NCBI GenBank assembly: GCA_964019055.1
Contig: OZ025224.1
Coordinates: 62,001-126,000 of the forward strand
Direction of reading: 5' to 3'
Origin: Anthopleura xanthogrammica
Taxonomy: Eukaryota > Cnidaria > Anthozoa > Actiniaria > Actiniidae
Length of the DNA: 64,000 nucleotides
Translations under genes and position numbers: made by a program
Shown here: piece by piece, positions 23,017 through 35,868 of the stretch
Layout: each line of letters opens with the position of its first letter
How positions within the stretch are numbered: position 1 is the stretch's first letter
The notes under the pieces: model-generated
Told to the model about the DNA's origin: nothing
Database searches by the model: none
Seen by the model: the letters and a program-made list of their open reading frames with translations, nothing else

Positions 23017-23946
23017 GATCCAGGACAATAAAAAGAGCACAATGTGATATTAAAAACATTGACATTGAAATAATAGAGAGCGGCATGAGTATAAATTTTT
23101 AGCTAGTTTTTTTTTTAGGTATTTTATTTATTTATTTATTTTAATTCTATAATAGATACTATTAGGATTTATATCTTATATATTAGATATGATTAAGATT
23201 TAAGATAGATCAGTTTTGAATTTACCTATAAGATATAAGATATATTAGATACAAGATATAGGGCATAAGATATTTAACAATTAGTCCTCGAGTCCGAATG
23301 GTCTACGAGTCAATAGCCCATGAGGCCGAAGGCCGAATGGGCTATTGACTCGTAGGCCATGAGGGCGAGAGGTCTAATTGTTTTAGTAAAAACCTACTAA
23401 TCGGTCCAATAAAAGGATGCAAAAAGTTTTGGATTTTGCTTTAAATATATTTTTTTTGGTTTTCAAAACCGGCGCTTTTCGCTACTAGAGGTCTATCACT
23501 AATAGACCCCTAGTAGCTCAGCCAATCACAGGGCTCGATTGGTGATAGACCATTAGTAGGTTTTTTCTAAAAGGAATTAGATATTACACAATAGGTCTTT
23601 TTTTTTTTTTAGAGATATTTACTTATTAACTTATATTATACGAGTTACTATTAGGTTTTATTCTACTTTCTACTATTATATTATTACTAGTCATAATAAT
23701 AACGATACTATGATGATAATCGGATGATAATGATAATTAATATAATGATAAAGATAAAGATTATGATGATGATGATAATGTACATGATAAAATATGAATA
23801 CTTAGATACCTAACTAGAATAATCATGCTAAATGATCAAAATGATTAGAGCTTATCGCCGGATAGATTTATAGCTTATTAATATTATGAATACCAACCTG
23901 ATACTTGCAGTACATATAACCATATGCATACGATGAGTCTTTTCAT
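16521..23946 (-). CDS. Receptor tyrosine kinase with frizzled, kringle, FN3 and SEA domains
   Basis: Twenty exons: 23898-23946, 22810-22837, 22263-22723, 21956-21982, 21471-21722, 20439-20741, 20204-20316, 19756-19826, 19512-19675, 19084-19374, 18886-19013, 18610-18799, 18242-18352, 17814-18001, 17604-17726, 17459-17529, 17344-17384, 17025-17154, 16854-16944, 16521-16784. They sum to 3096 nt (1031 aa). Order: signal peptide (1-16), cysteine-rich frizzled domain (~26-179), kringle (~189-271, ROR-like SGHECQSW and NWCRNPGG), FN3 (~273-373), SEA (~375-488, with GSVLVEFYV), FN3 (~490-586), TM (~592-615), kinase (~650-942), acidic tail. Kinase residues are complete: G-loop GSGSFG (662-667), Lys689, HRDLSAHN (Asp797), DFG 815-817. 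The kinase resembles FGFR/RET types (HPNIISLIGAC). The tail has several Tyr sites and ends YFV. A Wnt-type ligand is plausible but inferred. Confidence 0.9.
17198..17338. mobile_element. MITE-like element in receptor kinase intron
   Basis: Ends ggggcagatccaggatttt and aatcccttggatccgccat are imperfect inverted repeats about 140 bp apart, enclosing non-coding sequence with a gggggtcac word near each end. It lies between the kinase exons at 17154 and 17344. Confidence 0.55.
20799..21532. repeat. 67-bp minisatellite, about 11 units, each containing a splice donor copy
   Basis: The word ttacctggaggagg recurs at exactly 67-bp steps (20864, 20931, 20998, 21065, 21132, 21199, 21266, 21333, 21400, 21467), with a degenerate unit near 20799. 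Read on the minus strand, each unit copies the last ~55 nt of the kringle exon plus the first bases of its intron, including the gtaatc donor. The unit at 21467 is the real exon edge (exon starts 21471). The other copies lie in the following intron. Confidence 0.95.
22939..23015. repeat. (AAT)n microsatellite in receptor kinase intron 1
   Basis: About 25 uninterrupted taa/aat units in the first intron. The Asn-rich and Tyr-rich frames across it are artefacts. Confidence 0.95.
23281..23377. mobile_element. Long stem-loop element in receptor kinase intron 1
   Basis: A near-perfect palindrome: tctacgagtcaatagccca on the left pairs with tgggctattgactcgtagg on the right around a ggccgaaggcc centre, with ttag and ctaa at the ends. 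It directly abuts another inverted-repeat element. Confidence 0.8.
23371..23581. mobile_element. MITE with ~35-bp terminal inverted repeats, receptor kinase intron 1
   Basis: Left end tctaattgttttagtaaaaa followed by cctactaat pairs with right end attagtaggttttttctaaa followed by aggaattaga. The interior includes cccctagtagctcagccaat. It overlaps the right foot of the preceding stem-loop, which suggests nested insertion or one composite element. Confidence 0.75.
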
Positions 23947-24925
23947 GTCTGCGAGATGAAAAAATTATATAGCAGGCATGTGTATCTCAGTTGAACTGTC
24001 GAACATATTTATGCTCACCGCACTGATGGTCATTGAATACTGTATGGTATGTCATTATTATAGCATGCATGCGTATCTCAGTCCAACTGTCATATTTATG
24101 CTCACCGCACTGATGGTCATGGATTACTGTATGGTATGTCATTAATAGTGATTTCAGTATTAGTCTGAACTTACTTACATTGACTAAACAACAAAGATTC
24201 CGCTACTTTCACCATTAATGACAAAAGTTTTGATTGATTCCTTGTGTCAGATGACGTAAGCACCTGATTGAGTATATCAGTAAGAAGTAGGTTTTTACTT
24301 CAAAAACTATTTATTAGTCATTATTAGTCATTATTAGTCATTATTAGTCATTATTATTTCAAATCTTTCGGCGCTACTTCCGAACATCATGTTATCTCAA
24401 GTGAACATAAGCCAGGTGAAACTCTAGACTTTATTCGATCGAGACCTATATGACATACCGTAGAACAGACACTGATTCAAGCCTAACCTAGTTATCAGTT
24501 TTACCTCAGTTTGTCTTGATCCCAGCCAGTTGTTTCGGCACTTATATTAGAGATTTTGTACATCAGCGAGGCTCCCACTCGAAAGATAGATTGTCTTCAT
24601 CAGAATAAACTGTTTAGGGAATCAACTAGTGAACTTTCTTACTGAATAATTACGCCGAGATTCATCATTGCCATTAATTCATGCTTAATGATTACACCAG
24701 TATTGACGCATTTTGGAACTATTTCCTGTTTGTCAATAACTTGTCAGGCGGTAAAAAAAGGCCAATCTTGGGGGAGGTGTAGGGAGATGAACGTTCATAT
24801 TATTGAAGATGGACTTTATTTCTAATACGCGTTTGATTAATGATTTCTATTGTTACATAATTAATGGTCACATGATATCAGTTTTTTCCTCGTAACAATT
24901 CTAGAGGTCGAAGGACTGCAACATT
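23947..24925. other. Spacer between receptor kinase start and P4HTM 3' end
   Basis: Contains the ~95-bp duplication (23973-24150), a 10-bp repeat of attattagtc type (24305-24356, about five units), and a minus-strand AATAAA (plus TTTATT at 24815-24820), about 106 nt past the P4HTM stop. No coding signal was recognised. Confidence 0.6.
23973..24150. repeat. Tandem duplication of ~95 bp upstream of the receptor kinase
   Basis: The words gtgtatctcagt/gcgtatctcagt and atttatgctcaccgcactga followed by tggtcat occur twice, about 95 bp apart. The copies differ by small changes. They lie just upstream of the first coding exon and could be part of its promoter. Confidence 0.8.
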
Positions 24926-26864
24926 TCATCTGTGGTCTTTAGGTATATTAATCCATCTGTTAGCGATCCATTTACTGCCTTCCAGTACATCGCAGCCTCC
25001 ATGTAGTGAATAAACATCCAGGTTACCAAGAAGACCTGTTTTGGGGTCGTGATGATGATTGTACCACATGATTGCTGTTCCTTTTCTAGGTTTCATAACA
25101 ATGTTCGCGTTATGACAATGAAGACTAAAGTTCGCGGATTGGTTTAGATAGACACGCTTGGCGTCAGCAACAGGGAAAACAGTTTCTCCTCCACGTGTAA
25201 CGTTGTTAAGGAAAAACAGAATAGTAATGTATCTAAAAAAATGAATACTGATTAACTTATGTATTTAAAAGCACATGGAAATGACCGCTGGCGGACCAGG
25301 TGATCGTAATGTATGTATGGTATACCCTCCCTCCCCCCCCCCCCCCCCCAGGAAAATGTGTTCGTCGTGAACCGAGTCAGCAAACAGCTAAAGTGAAAAT
25401 ATCTCCTTTGGAAAGTCCAGGATTGAAATCATCTCTACCTATCAATACGATACAATACAATACAATACAATACTATCAAGCTCGAATTATTCACGATTAA
25501 TGATTAAATGGCGTGGCTGCGTGGCTGCGTGGCTGCGTGGCTGCGTGGCTGCGTGGCTGGGCATAGCGGAGTATGCAGGTTCCTCTATGCATCACTGACT
25601 GATAACAGAGTGATCTTACCGACAAAGATGACAGTTGTTTGGATCTACTTCTTGCTGGTTACAGCATGGTAGATCTCGACCAATCAAATCTTCTGTTGAG
25701 TCGTAGTGACCATAAAAATGACCATCAACTGAATAGTGAACCACCTAGATAACAATGAATAACTTAGTAATGAATATTTTACTCCATCCATGACATACTT
25801 TTTGGGCTAGTGAAAGATGACAAGACATCGATATATTCAACCAATGAATAACTTGATGCATTGTGCTTTCTCGAGTATCTTTGGCCACTTATCCATCTAG
25901 TGACGTCATTACTACTTTCGTATATTGCACCTCTTCTATGCATCGGTGCATTAGTCAAAACTATGCTACAAAGGATTGATTAAAACTTGTTCAGTCCTGC
26001 AGCCTCAACTGAGTTATCTATTCTATCTATTCTACCCAGTAGAACGTGACGTCATCTCGCTTAATTAAGCAAAATGTAAGGTCAAATACGCGGGTAATGG
26101 ATTCAGTTTACCTGTAAGTCCTCACTGTCCTCTACAATGTGCTTTGGTAAATCAGTGACTTTTACTATCTTTCCTTGTAATTCTTGGAGAAGGTTGTCTG
26201 ACATAGGAAGCCATGTCTGGGTACTGTAACGTGACCGATAAAGAGGGTTGGACTTGTACGACTCCAGACAGTTATATAAACTTTGCATAACGTTATCTGG
26301 GGCCAAGAAAAGCTCTTCTTCTGTGATATTGTTATCTCTATTCACATCAAACATTTTGAACATTTTCTCTGCGTCTGCTTTGCGAGGGTAAATAGCTTCT
26401 GCCTGGTTGATGAATTCCGTCATTTTCTCCACAGAACCCAAGTGATTTGCAAATCGTCTTCCAATCCTCTTATATCTTGATATTCGAAGATCCATAATTT
26501 CAGGACTAGCAGGTTTAGAATCATCTGCCAAGGTCTTGCTCATTTCCAAACCTTTTTGCTCGGCAAGTTTTACGATATGATCACATTCACTGTGAGAGAG
26601 AAAATCAGGTATTTCGAACATTAAGGGTTGAAGGCTTCGCGTCACAATTTGATACTGTTTTTCTTTGAACTGAATAAACTGTATATGGCCCACTTCAAAA
26701 CCTCTTCTTCTGGAAAATATTTCATGACAGTTTGCGCTTAAAGAACAATATCTTGAAGACGTTTCTGTAATAGCTTTTTGATTGTTTTTTCCCTCATTGT
26801 ATTTTTCTGCTTTGGTTAGGCGGACTACCATAACCAAGAATAGAAGAACGTTTTTCCCGAACAT
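24926..26864 (-). CDS. P4HTM: Transmembrane/ER prolyl 4-hydroxylase, P4HTM-like, with EF-hand
   Basis: Three exons, 26112-26864, 25620-25744 and 24926-25232, sum to 1185 nt (394 aa; human P4HTM is about 500). A hydrophobic N-terminus (NVLLFLVMVV) is a signal peptide or anchor. A helical segment after FEIPDFLSHSECDHIV leads to an EF-hand loop (DVNRDNNITEEE, ~173-184), as in P4HTM. The double-stranded beta-helix follows. Fe2+ ligands are His264 and Asp266 (GHYDS) and His370 (SLHGGCDV). Lys380 (SKWIANRW) should bind 2-oxoglutarate. Human P4HTM sits in the ER membrane and acts on HIF-alpha and perhaps other targets. The protein here is shorter at the N-terminus, so whether it is anchored is uncertain. 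A minus-strand AATAAA lies at 24815-24820. Confidence 0.92.
25321..25560. repeat. Simple repeats in P4HTM intron 2: poly-C, ATACA and GTGGCTGC units
   Basis: A C-rich run (~25327-25350), about six atacaata-type units (~25445-25475) and about six tandem copies of gtggctgc (~25510-25560) lie within one short intron. Confidence 0.9.
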
Positions 26865-27229
26865 TTTTGTAGCTGTAATGATCTAGACGATGACCAAGAC
26901 CATTGTGACAAGATCTAGTTTTTGATTTACAATAGCCATCTGTTGGCAAATCTTGTAAAGTAATTCTACCCTTAGATCGTGCCCACACTTAAAAAACAAA
27001 GGTCAGTCAAAAACCCCTTATGATTGTAGATATTAATAGTAAGCTAATCTATAGTACGATTTACTGGCTGACAATCTCGCCGGCCGGCGCGCGCTTAGTC
27101 AGACGTCCAGTAATACTGAGATGATAAGCGAGACTGACATATGCATATGACCACATAGATGCACGCAAAGACACATACACACGGTGCAACATTGCGCGCA
27201 ATTACTGAAGTAGGATCGTTAACTTTTTA

Positions 27230-27335
27230 CTTCAGCAACAAATAGCATCGTGTTTGACATGGCTTGCAACATGTCGATTGCCTGCAACATTGCGCGAAAT
27301 CGGTTGCACTTTGTGTCCATAGCTTAAAAATACTA
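27230..27335. repeat. Dispersed repeat, copy 1 (shared with 37473-37565)
   Basis: Shares acttcagcaaca, ggcttgcaaca/ggctcgcaaca, gcaacattgcgcg-type words and the end gtccatagcttaa with a segment in DNAJC16 intron 10. The repeated gcaaca/tgttgc words suggest internal inverted repeats. Confidence 0.6.
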
Positions 27336-28241
27336 TTTTATCAAAGTACTCTAGGCAGCCTACCAGACGTACACTGTGTACATACTGTGTGTATTCTAGA
27401 ATAATAAACTATACTTGGTTATGACAGGGCGTGGTACTGGTACTGATTTCTAGGGTACTCTAGAGTAATCACGATGAAAATCTAGTTGTTTTGGTGTTTA
27501 TGATCCAGTGTCGCTCAACCGCTCTTAGTACTTTGAAAAGAATTGCTATCCTGACCGCAGTCCATGCATTTCAGGTCAGCTATCAGGATCGCTTTAGATT
27601 AAAACAGTCAAGAAGGATCGATGTTGCTGGCTCGAGATCAAAGTGCTGTATTCAATTTCATACTGACATGTAGACGATTGTCATCAGTTCCATTGCCTTA
27701 TCACTAACAATGTCCACACATAAGGTTCATAAAACTAACCTTTATCTTACACTCGATCTCTATTCTGTTTTTTTTAGTTAATTCAAATGTCAAATATGGA
27801 AAGCCACAGGAAAGCCACGAATCCCGTTATCAGTTTTTTATCTTCGCGAGTTCGCGAAGAAAGCGTAATCTAAGTCACTTTAATTTCACAAATTTTACAT
27901 CACCTTTTCCCTGGAGAGTGTACCTTGGAACAAGGCTTGAGATTTTCCATTCTAGGAAATTAGGAATTGTGTAGAGAGTGAGGGATTGTACTGGACGTCG
28001 AATCTTGGATCGCGAAAAATATTTTCGTTAAAATTTCATCTTTTGAAAGAGTATAGATAATTATAATGTACAACAAAAACATGTCCAACCTCTAAAATTT
28101 GATTTAAGCTTTGAAATTATGAATTTTAAGAGATTTTATAATTTGGAAAATCCGGAACCGTACATGTCCGGACTGGACTGGACTTTGGTTTAAACTGGAT
28201 CGCGGATCGAAAAAAGTTTTTTTACGCCAAATTTGCAGCTT

Positions 28242-28551
28242 TTAAGGGAGCATTCATTTTTTAGGAGGGGGGGGGCCGGAGGAATTAGGGGGGGTCATTA
28301 AAAAATTACTAGATAAAAAGGGGGGTCAACTTTTTTTTAACGTTGAACCAGGGGGGGTCATGAATAAGAATACAGTCTTTTTTTTTTAGTCTTTTTCTGG
28401 AGGGGGGGGCTAGAAAATTTTTACATTTGGAAGTGGGGGGGGTTATCAAAATATTCAATTCCTTACCATGGGGGCTAGCATTTTTTTTCTGTTTGATTCC
28501 TCTAATTCCTCCGGCCCCCCCCTCCCCTCCTAAAAAATGAATGCTCCCTAA
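28242..28551. mobile_element. G-rich MITE with ~45-bp terminal inverted repeats
   Basis: Left end ttaagggagcattcattttt followed by taggaggggggggg and ccggaggaatta. The right end is its complement, ending aaaaaatgaatgctccctaa. The interior alternates G-tracts with ggggtca words and has no coding capacity. Ends of the TTA/TAA type suggest a piggyBac- or Tc-like origin, which is inferred. Confidence 0.85.
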
Positions 28552-28843
28552 CCTATAATTTTTATTTTAATATTCATGAATAGTAATTTTACGCTGAGAT
28601 TTTGCAAAAAAAATAAAGTTCTACACATTGCAAAAATTTAATGTAATATGAGTGGCAGAAAGCAGTATTGAGTTTGAATCCAACAATGCATGTTACTTAC
28701 GATCCAAGTCACACATGATGTTTTATAAATTAACTAACCATTTTTTACTTAGCAGAGTATACATTACCAATTTTGAGTATTCCCAAGAGGAAGTTTATGT
28801 ACATATCCTTAGTATGAATCTTATTGCATTTTATAGAATAAGT

Positions 28844-30061
28844 TTAACTTCGTGTAATTCTTCCCCTACTTCTTCCTCTTCCTACTGGTTCATTCTTTGG
28901 ATTTTCAATGTAATTGAAATTCAATCCTCTTCCTCTGCCTCTTCCCATGACTGGCTTTCTTAATGCTGAAGGAAGATTAAGGTTTGCTTCTATTTGTTTC
29001 TCTTTTTGCTGTGATTCTCTTTCTTGATCATTCATTTTACTACCATGAACAAGTGAGCAGCCATATTTCAGGATTTTCTTGACTGGATCAGTCATTTTAT
29101 CAGCTATAATCCTACATTTTACTGTCACAGGAAGTTTGTCTGGAATAGTGTATGACTTCTTTGAAAACTTTATGAAGCCATTGCTGACTTTAATCCCAAA
29201 ACAGACAAGAAAAGTCTGTGCTTCTTGTTCATTATTAAACATAAGTATACTTGAGAAGTCTGTTACTGGAAATTGACATATGGGGTTACTAAATGCAGTA
29301 TTCAAAACAGCAATTGATGTACAGGAGATGGATGCTAAGTGTTTCTGGACCAGACAGCTGGCCAGGAAGGGCAACATTTTGACCAATCTAAATAACCCCA
29401 CAAAGTTACCAACAAGTTTCATCAAACTTATATTCCATGCTGTCCTCAAGATGTGCTGGCTCTTGATGTGCTCTGGTAATCTGAGTGAATGGTCCATAGC
29501 TTCATGTGAACCCAGATTATACAATAAATAATATGATTCAAGTTCAGCTCTATTTGGAGATTGAGGATAATCCACATATAGAACTAATAATCTTTTTAAG
29601 CATTCTTGTATGTGATTGTCATTAATACGGGAATCAAAATGCTCTATCGAAGTTTCACAAAGATGGAATCCCGAAAATATAAGAAAACGTGCAGCTTTTT
29701 CAAGGATTTCTACTGCTGATTGATCTTGTATTCTCTGGACCACAATATCTTGTCTGATGGCTCTTATACGATCAAATACAAAATGATATACAGTGGTCCA
29801 TGGTTGATCTTTCCTGTCCACTATCTCGTTCAATAGATACTCCATGGTAGTTAACAAAATATGAGCAGGCCTCAGTTCAGAAGGATATATTTGTTTTCCA
29901 GCTGCTGATCTACTAAATTCCTTGACGGGATGATTTGAATATTCATCAGAGGGCATCTCAAATATATGTAATCTGCCTTGCCTTTGTCTGGCATTACGTT
30001 CTCCAGGAGGACACATACTTAAGCAAGACCCAACAATAACCACATTGGAGCCTGCTTCCAT
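28844..30061 (-). CDS. SAC3D1: SAC3/GANP domain protein, SAC3D1-like
   Basis: A single-exon gene of 405 aa. It begins with the family's Cys-rich opening (GSCLSMCPPGERNARQR), then RLHIFEMPSD and the SAC3 helical region (LRPAHILLTTMEYLLNEIVD, then FVFDRIRAIRQDIVVQRI). The C-terminus is arginine-glycine rich (GRGRGRGLNF and GRGRSRGRITRS). Human SAC3D1 (SHD1) is linked to centrosome and spindle function, while SAC3/GANP proteins of the same fold act in TREX-2 mRNA export. The RG tail suggests RNA contact, which is inferred. The gene shares a short divergent promoter with MORN1. The absence of introns is notable beside intron-rich neighbours. Confidence 0.9.
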   Translation of the reverse strand: MEAGSNVVIVGSCLSMCPPGERNARQRQGRLHIFEMPSDEYSNHPVKEFSRSAAGKQIYPSELRPAHILLTTMEYLLNEIVDRKDQPWTTVYHFVFDRIRAIRQDIVVQRIQDQSAVEILEKAARFLIFSGFHLCETSIEHFDSRINDNHIQECLKRLLVLYVDYPQSPNRAELESYYLLYNLGSHEAMDHSLRLPEHIKSQHILRTAWNISLMKLVGNFVGLFRLVKMLPFLASCLVQKHLASISCTSIAVLNTAFSNPICQFPVTDFSSILMFNNEQEAQTFLVCFGIKVSNGFIKFSKKSYTIPDKLPVTVKCRIIADKMTDPVKKILKYGCSLVHGSKMNDQERESQQKEKQIEANLNLPSALRKPVMGRGRGRGLNFNYIENPKNEPVGRGRSRGRITRS

Positions 30062-30473
30062 CCTTCAGTCTTAATACATTTAGAGTTTAGTTACTAACAA
30101 TAACAATGATCTATGTCCACTATCCGCCATTTTGTATTTCACGAGACACCGCTGAGCAAAACTATTTTTTTTAAGGGAGGGGAGGGCAAGAATGCCAGTT
30201 ATTAGTTTGGACAATAATTTAAATATCTTGCTCGTTCTAACACACATTGGATTATTCGCCCTTTATTATTATTAGGATTTAGATTGACAAGAAAGATGTT
30301 GAAGAATATTAGCTAGTTGTAATATTGTTATTAACTAACAGTGTTATTTTTTCCTTAGCCCTCCCCTCTCAGTTGGTCTTAGTATTACCGCTTGGCAACC
30401 ACTCGTCAACATAAACATGGCGGACAGTTACGTTCAGTTGTCTTGCTGCTCGTCTTTCTTGTAAACTATTATT
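30062..30473. promoter_or_regulatory. Bidirectional promoter between SAC3D1 and MORN1
   Basis: Only 412 bp separate the two start codons, which point away from each other. Near each gene lies a YY1-type motif in the sense direction: acaaaatggcgg on the minus strand (30124-30135) for SAC3D1 and aaacatggcgga on the plus strand (~30413-30424) for MORN1. YY1 sites of this form are typical just after transcription starts in animals. Confidence 0.6.
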
Positions 30474-33939
<3,466 letters not shown>

Positions 33940-34461
33940 AGACACGAATTGTGCATCATTTAAAACATTTCCACTCTTGGGTTTTTCCAGGTTTAATAAC
34001 ATTTACACAAAGATTATTTATTGGTAACTTATTGTACTTCCGCTACAACTGATCACATCATTCGTATTCCGTGGTATTTACATGCTGTTTAGTTATTCGC
34101 TTTCTGCATCGATACCGATTCCGGCAACAAATGAAATCGTTCTTATTTCAAAAACGAACATCATATTTGGGCAAATATCATAGAAGGAGAAACCATGAAC
34201 GTGTCCTCCATCTAAAATATTAAATAACTTTTATGTCACGACATGCGATAAAAAATAATGCGTTACAATGGTTTTGCGTGACATTTCCAGATTCACGTTT
34301 TCATTGCACCCCTCAGTTAGGCCCGGTCTAGACGTCGAATTTCAAATGTGCCGAGTCTAATGCAAATGAGCAAAACCTATTGTTTGACGTCTAAACCGGG
34401 CCTTTCTCATACATCATCAAGGTCATAGTGAATACTTTGTGTCGATTACCTAACTGTCCAT
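33940..34461. other. Tail-to-tail spacer between MORN1 and the MINPP1-like gene
   Basis: Both genes converge here. A short palindromic element (34319-34403) lies in it. No coding signal. Confidence 0.6.
34319..34403. mobile_element. 85-bp palindromic MITE (AGGCCCGGT ends)
   Basis: Left aggcccggtctagacgtc pairs with right gacgtctaaaccgggcct, an 18-bp terminal inverted repeat with one mismatch. Confidence 0.8.
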
Positions 34462-35868
34462 CTACAAGAATAAGAGTAACATAACTAATAACAAACTGAC
34501 CCATGTACCAAGTGTGTATTGTGATGATGAAGCAGACACCTTTGCAGCTGAAGGGATCTGACACATCCCATCAAAATCACAGCTTTTACTTATTGGCTCA
34601 TAACACGATAGAAATGTTTGGAAACTGCACAAACTACCATTATCACAACAAGGCAGAATTGCTGGCTTTTCGTTCATCAATATTTGAACCATGTGATGTG
34701 GATTCTTGTCACATTTGTACAATACAAATGCCATATTAGCAGACATTGGAACATTCCTAGAAATGCGGAACTTACGATTTCTTTGTTCTGCAAAATTGTT
34801 GGCTGTTAGTGGTACAGAGTCGTTATACATGCCAAGAATAGACTGCAAGGCTGTCATAGTTCCGATGTGAGTAAACCTGAAAATACCGTACGGATACGAT
34901 TGGTTTTGGGATACGAAAGTTTTGAGCGAGTTTATGATATCAGCAACAAGAGGGCAGTTAGTTTTGTAGCTAATCTCATTGCCGTAAGCATGGCGGTAAT
35001 ACTGGTTGATATCGTCGTAATATGCTAACACTTCAAGGTCTTCTTCAGTGAATACTGAGCACCAATCTCTGTTCTCATCATGGTTCATAGTGGCAAAGGC
35101 ACACAACCACAATAGTTTCTGCACGGAGTCGGGCGATATCTCCATTTTTCCTTTAAGTTGCAATCTCTCCTCGATATTCTTGATGACTGTTTTCATGGGA
35201 TCACTGAGTCCAAACTTTTGCCATTCCTGAAGGCCTTTGCCATCTTCAACTTGCTGCTTGTACCTGGGACATGTGTTGTAGTATCTCAGGATCTTGTCTT
35301 TGTCTTTTGGTCCTGAGAAGATGATCGCAATAGGTTTATATTTGTTTAAACCAAGAGTTCCTTTCCCTTCGAACAAACCATAACCAAACGCTGAAGCACT
35401 CTTGGCAGTTCGTGGGGTACCAGATGTTACTAATTTATAATATTTGTTCCAGTATTTCTTAACGAAAAGTCGGGGATATTTTTCCTTGAATCGTTTTGCT
35501 AGTTCATATATCTCTTGGTTTCCAGCATCGGACTGTTCGCAGTTTCCAGCTATGTGATACTCATTGGGCAGATACCAAGGTAATGTAAGGTTTTTGTACC
35601 TGTAAGGCTTGGACTCATGTAGCTGGTTGATCTTCTTCAGTAAATTAACAATTTCTACTGCTGCATTCGTACACGGATAACGTGACCCATGGCGAAGCAC
35701 CATGTTTAGTTGGACGGCTGTACAGCCGGAAAGTTCTGAGATGTTATTCAAATTACCTGGTTGATAAGGAGTTTTGCTGCTGTACGGTAGATTAGACTCC
35801 GTGCTGGTCACCTTAGAGGCCAACACAGTCATCAATAACAACCAGATAATGGTCGAGGTTGGCAACAT
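34462..35868 (-). CDS. MINPP1: Multiple inositol polyphosphate phosphatase-like protein, GPI-anchor type
   Basis: A single exon of 468 aa in the histidine phosphatase branch 2 family. A signal peptide (1-~22) is followed by the nucleophile motif RHGSRYP (59-65) and TSGTPRTAKSASAF (Arg154), as in MINPP1. The second catalytic motif reads HIGT (334-337) where MINPP1 has HAET, so the usual proton-donor Glu is absent. The following segment (LTANNFAEQRNRKFR) still matches MINPP1. The end has a Ser/Ala stretch and a hydrophobic tail (LGTWVSLLLVMLLLFL) typical of GPI attachment. MINPP1 normally dephosphorylates InsP6 and InsP5 in the ER or outside the cell. With Gly in place of Glu the activity may be lost or changed. 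Confidence 0.88.
   Translation of the reverse strand: MLPTSTIIWLLLMTVLASKVTSTESNLPYSSKTPYQPGNLNNISELSGCTAVQLNMVLRHGSRYPCTNAAVEIVNLLKKINQLHESKPYRYKNLTLPWYLPNEYHIAGNCEQSDAGNQEIYELAKRFKEKYPRLFVKKYWNKYYKLVTSGTPRTAKSASAFGYGLFEGKGTLGLNKYKPIAIIFSGPKDKDKILRYYNTCPRYKQQVEDGKGLQEWQKFGLSDPMKTVIKNIEERLQLKGKMEISPDSVQKLLWLCAFATMNHDENRDWCSVFTEEDLEVLAYYDDINQYYRHAYGNEISYKTNCPLVADIINSLKTFVSQNQSYPYGIFRFTHIGTMTALQSILGMYNDSVPLTANNFAEQRNRKFRISRNVPMSANMAFVLYKCDKNPHHMVQILMNEKPAILPCCDNGSLCSFQTFLSCYEPISKSCDFDGMCQIPSAAKVSASSSQYTLGTWVSLLLVMLLLFL

Larger units (their letters stand above)
26865..28843. other. Spacer between P4HTM start and SAC3D1 3' end
   Basis: Contains the P4HTM upstream region, a GC-rich cgccggccggcgcgcgc near 27079, one copy of a dispersed repeat (27230-27335, see the copy at 37473-37565), and the G-rich MITE at 28242-28551. 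Short reading frames have no coding character. Confidence 0.55.

Noticed and set aside
22825..23086. Poly-Asn and poly-Tyr reading frames
   Set aside because: Produced by the (AAT)n repeat in the receptor kinase intron.
24299..24356. CRISPR-like array (attattagtc repeats)
   Set aside because: The units are directly adjacent with no spacers, and the genome is animal; it is a simple tandem repeat.
26283..26480. Plus-strand frame with a Cys-rich stretch
   Set aside because: Antisense to the P4HTM EF-hand exon.
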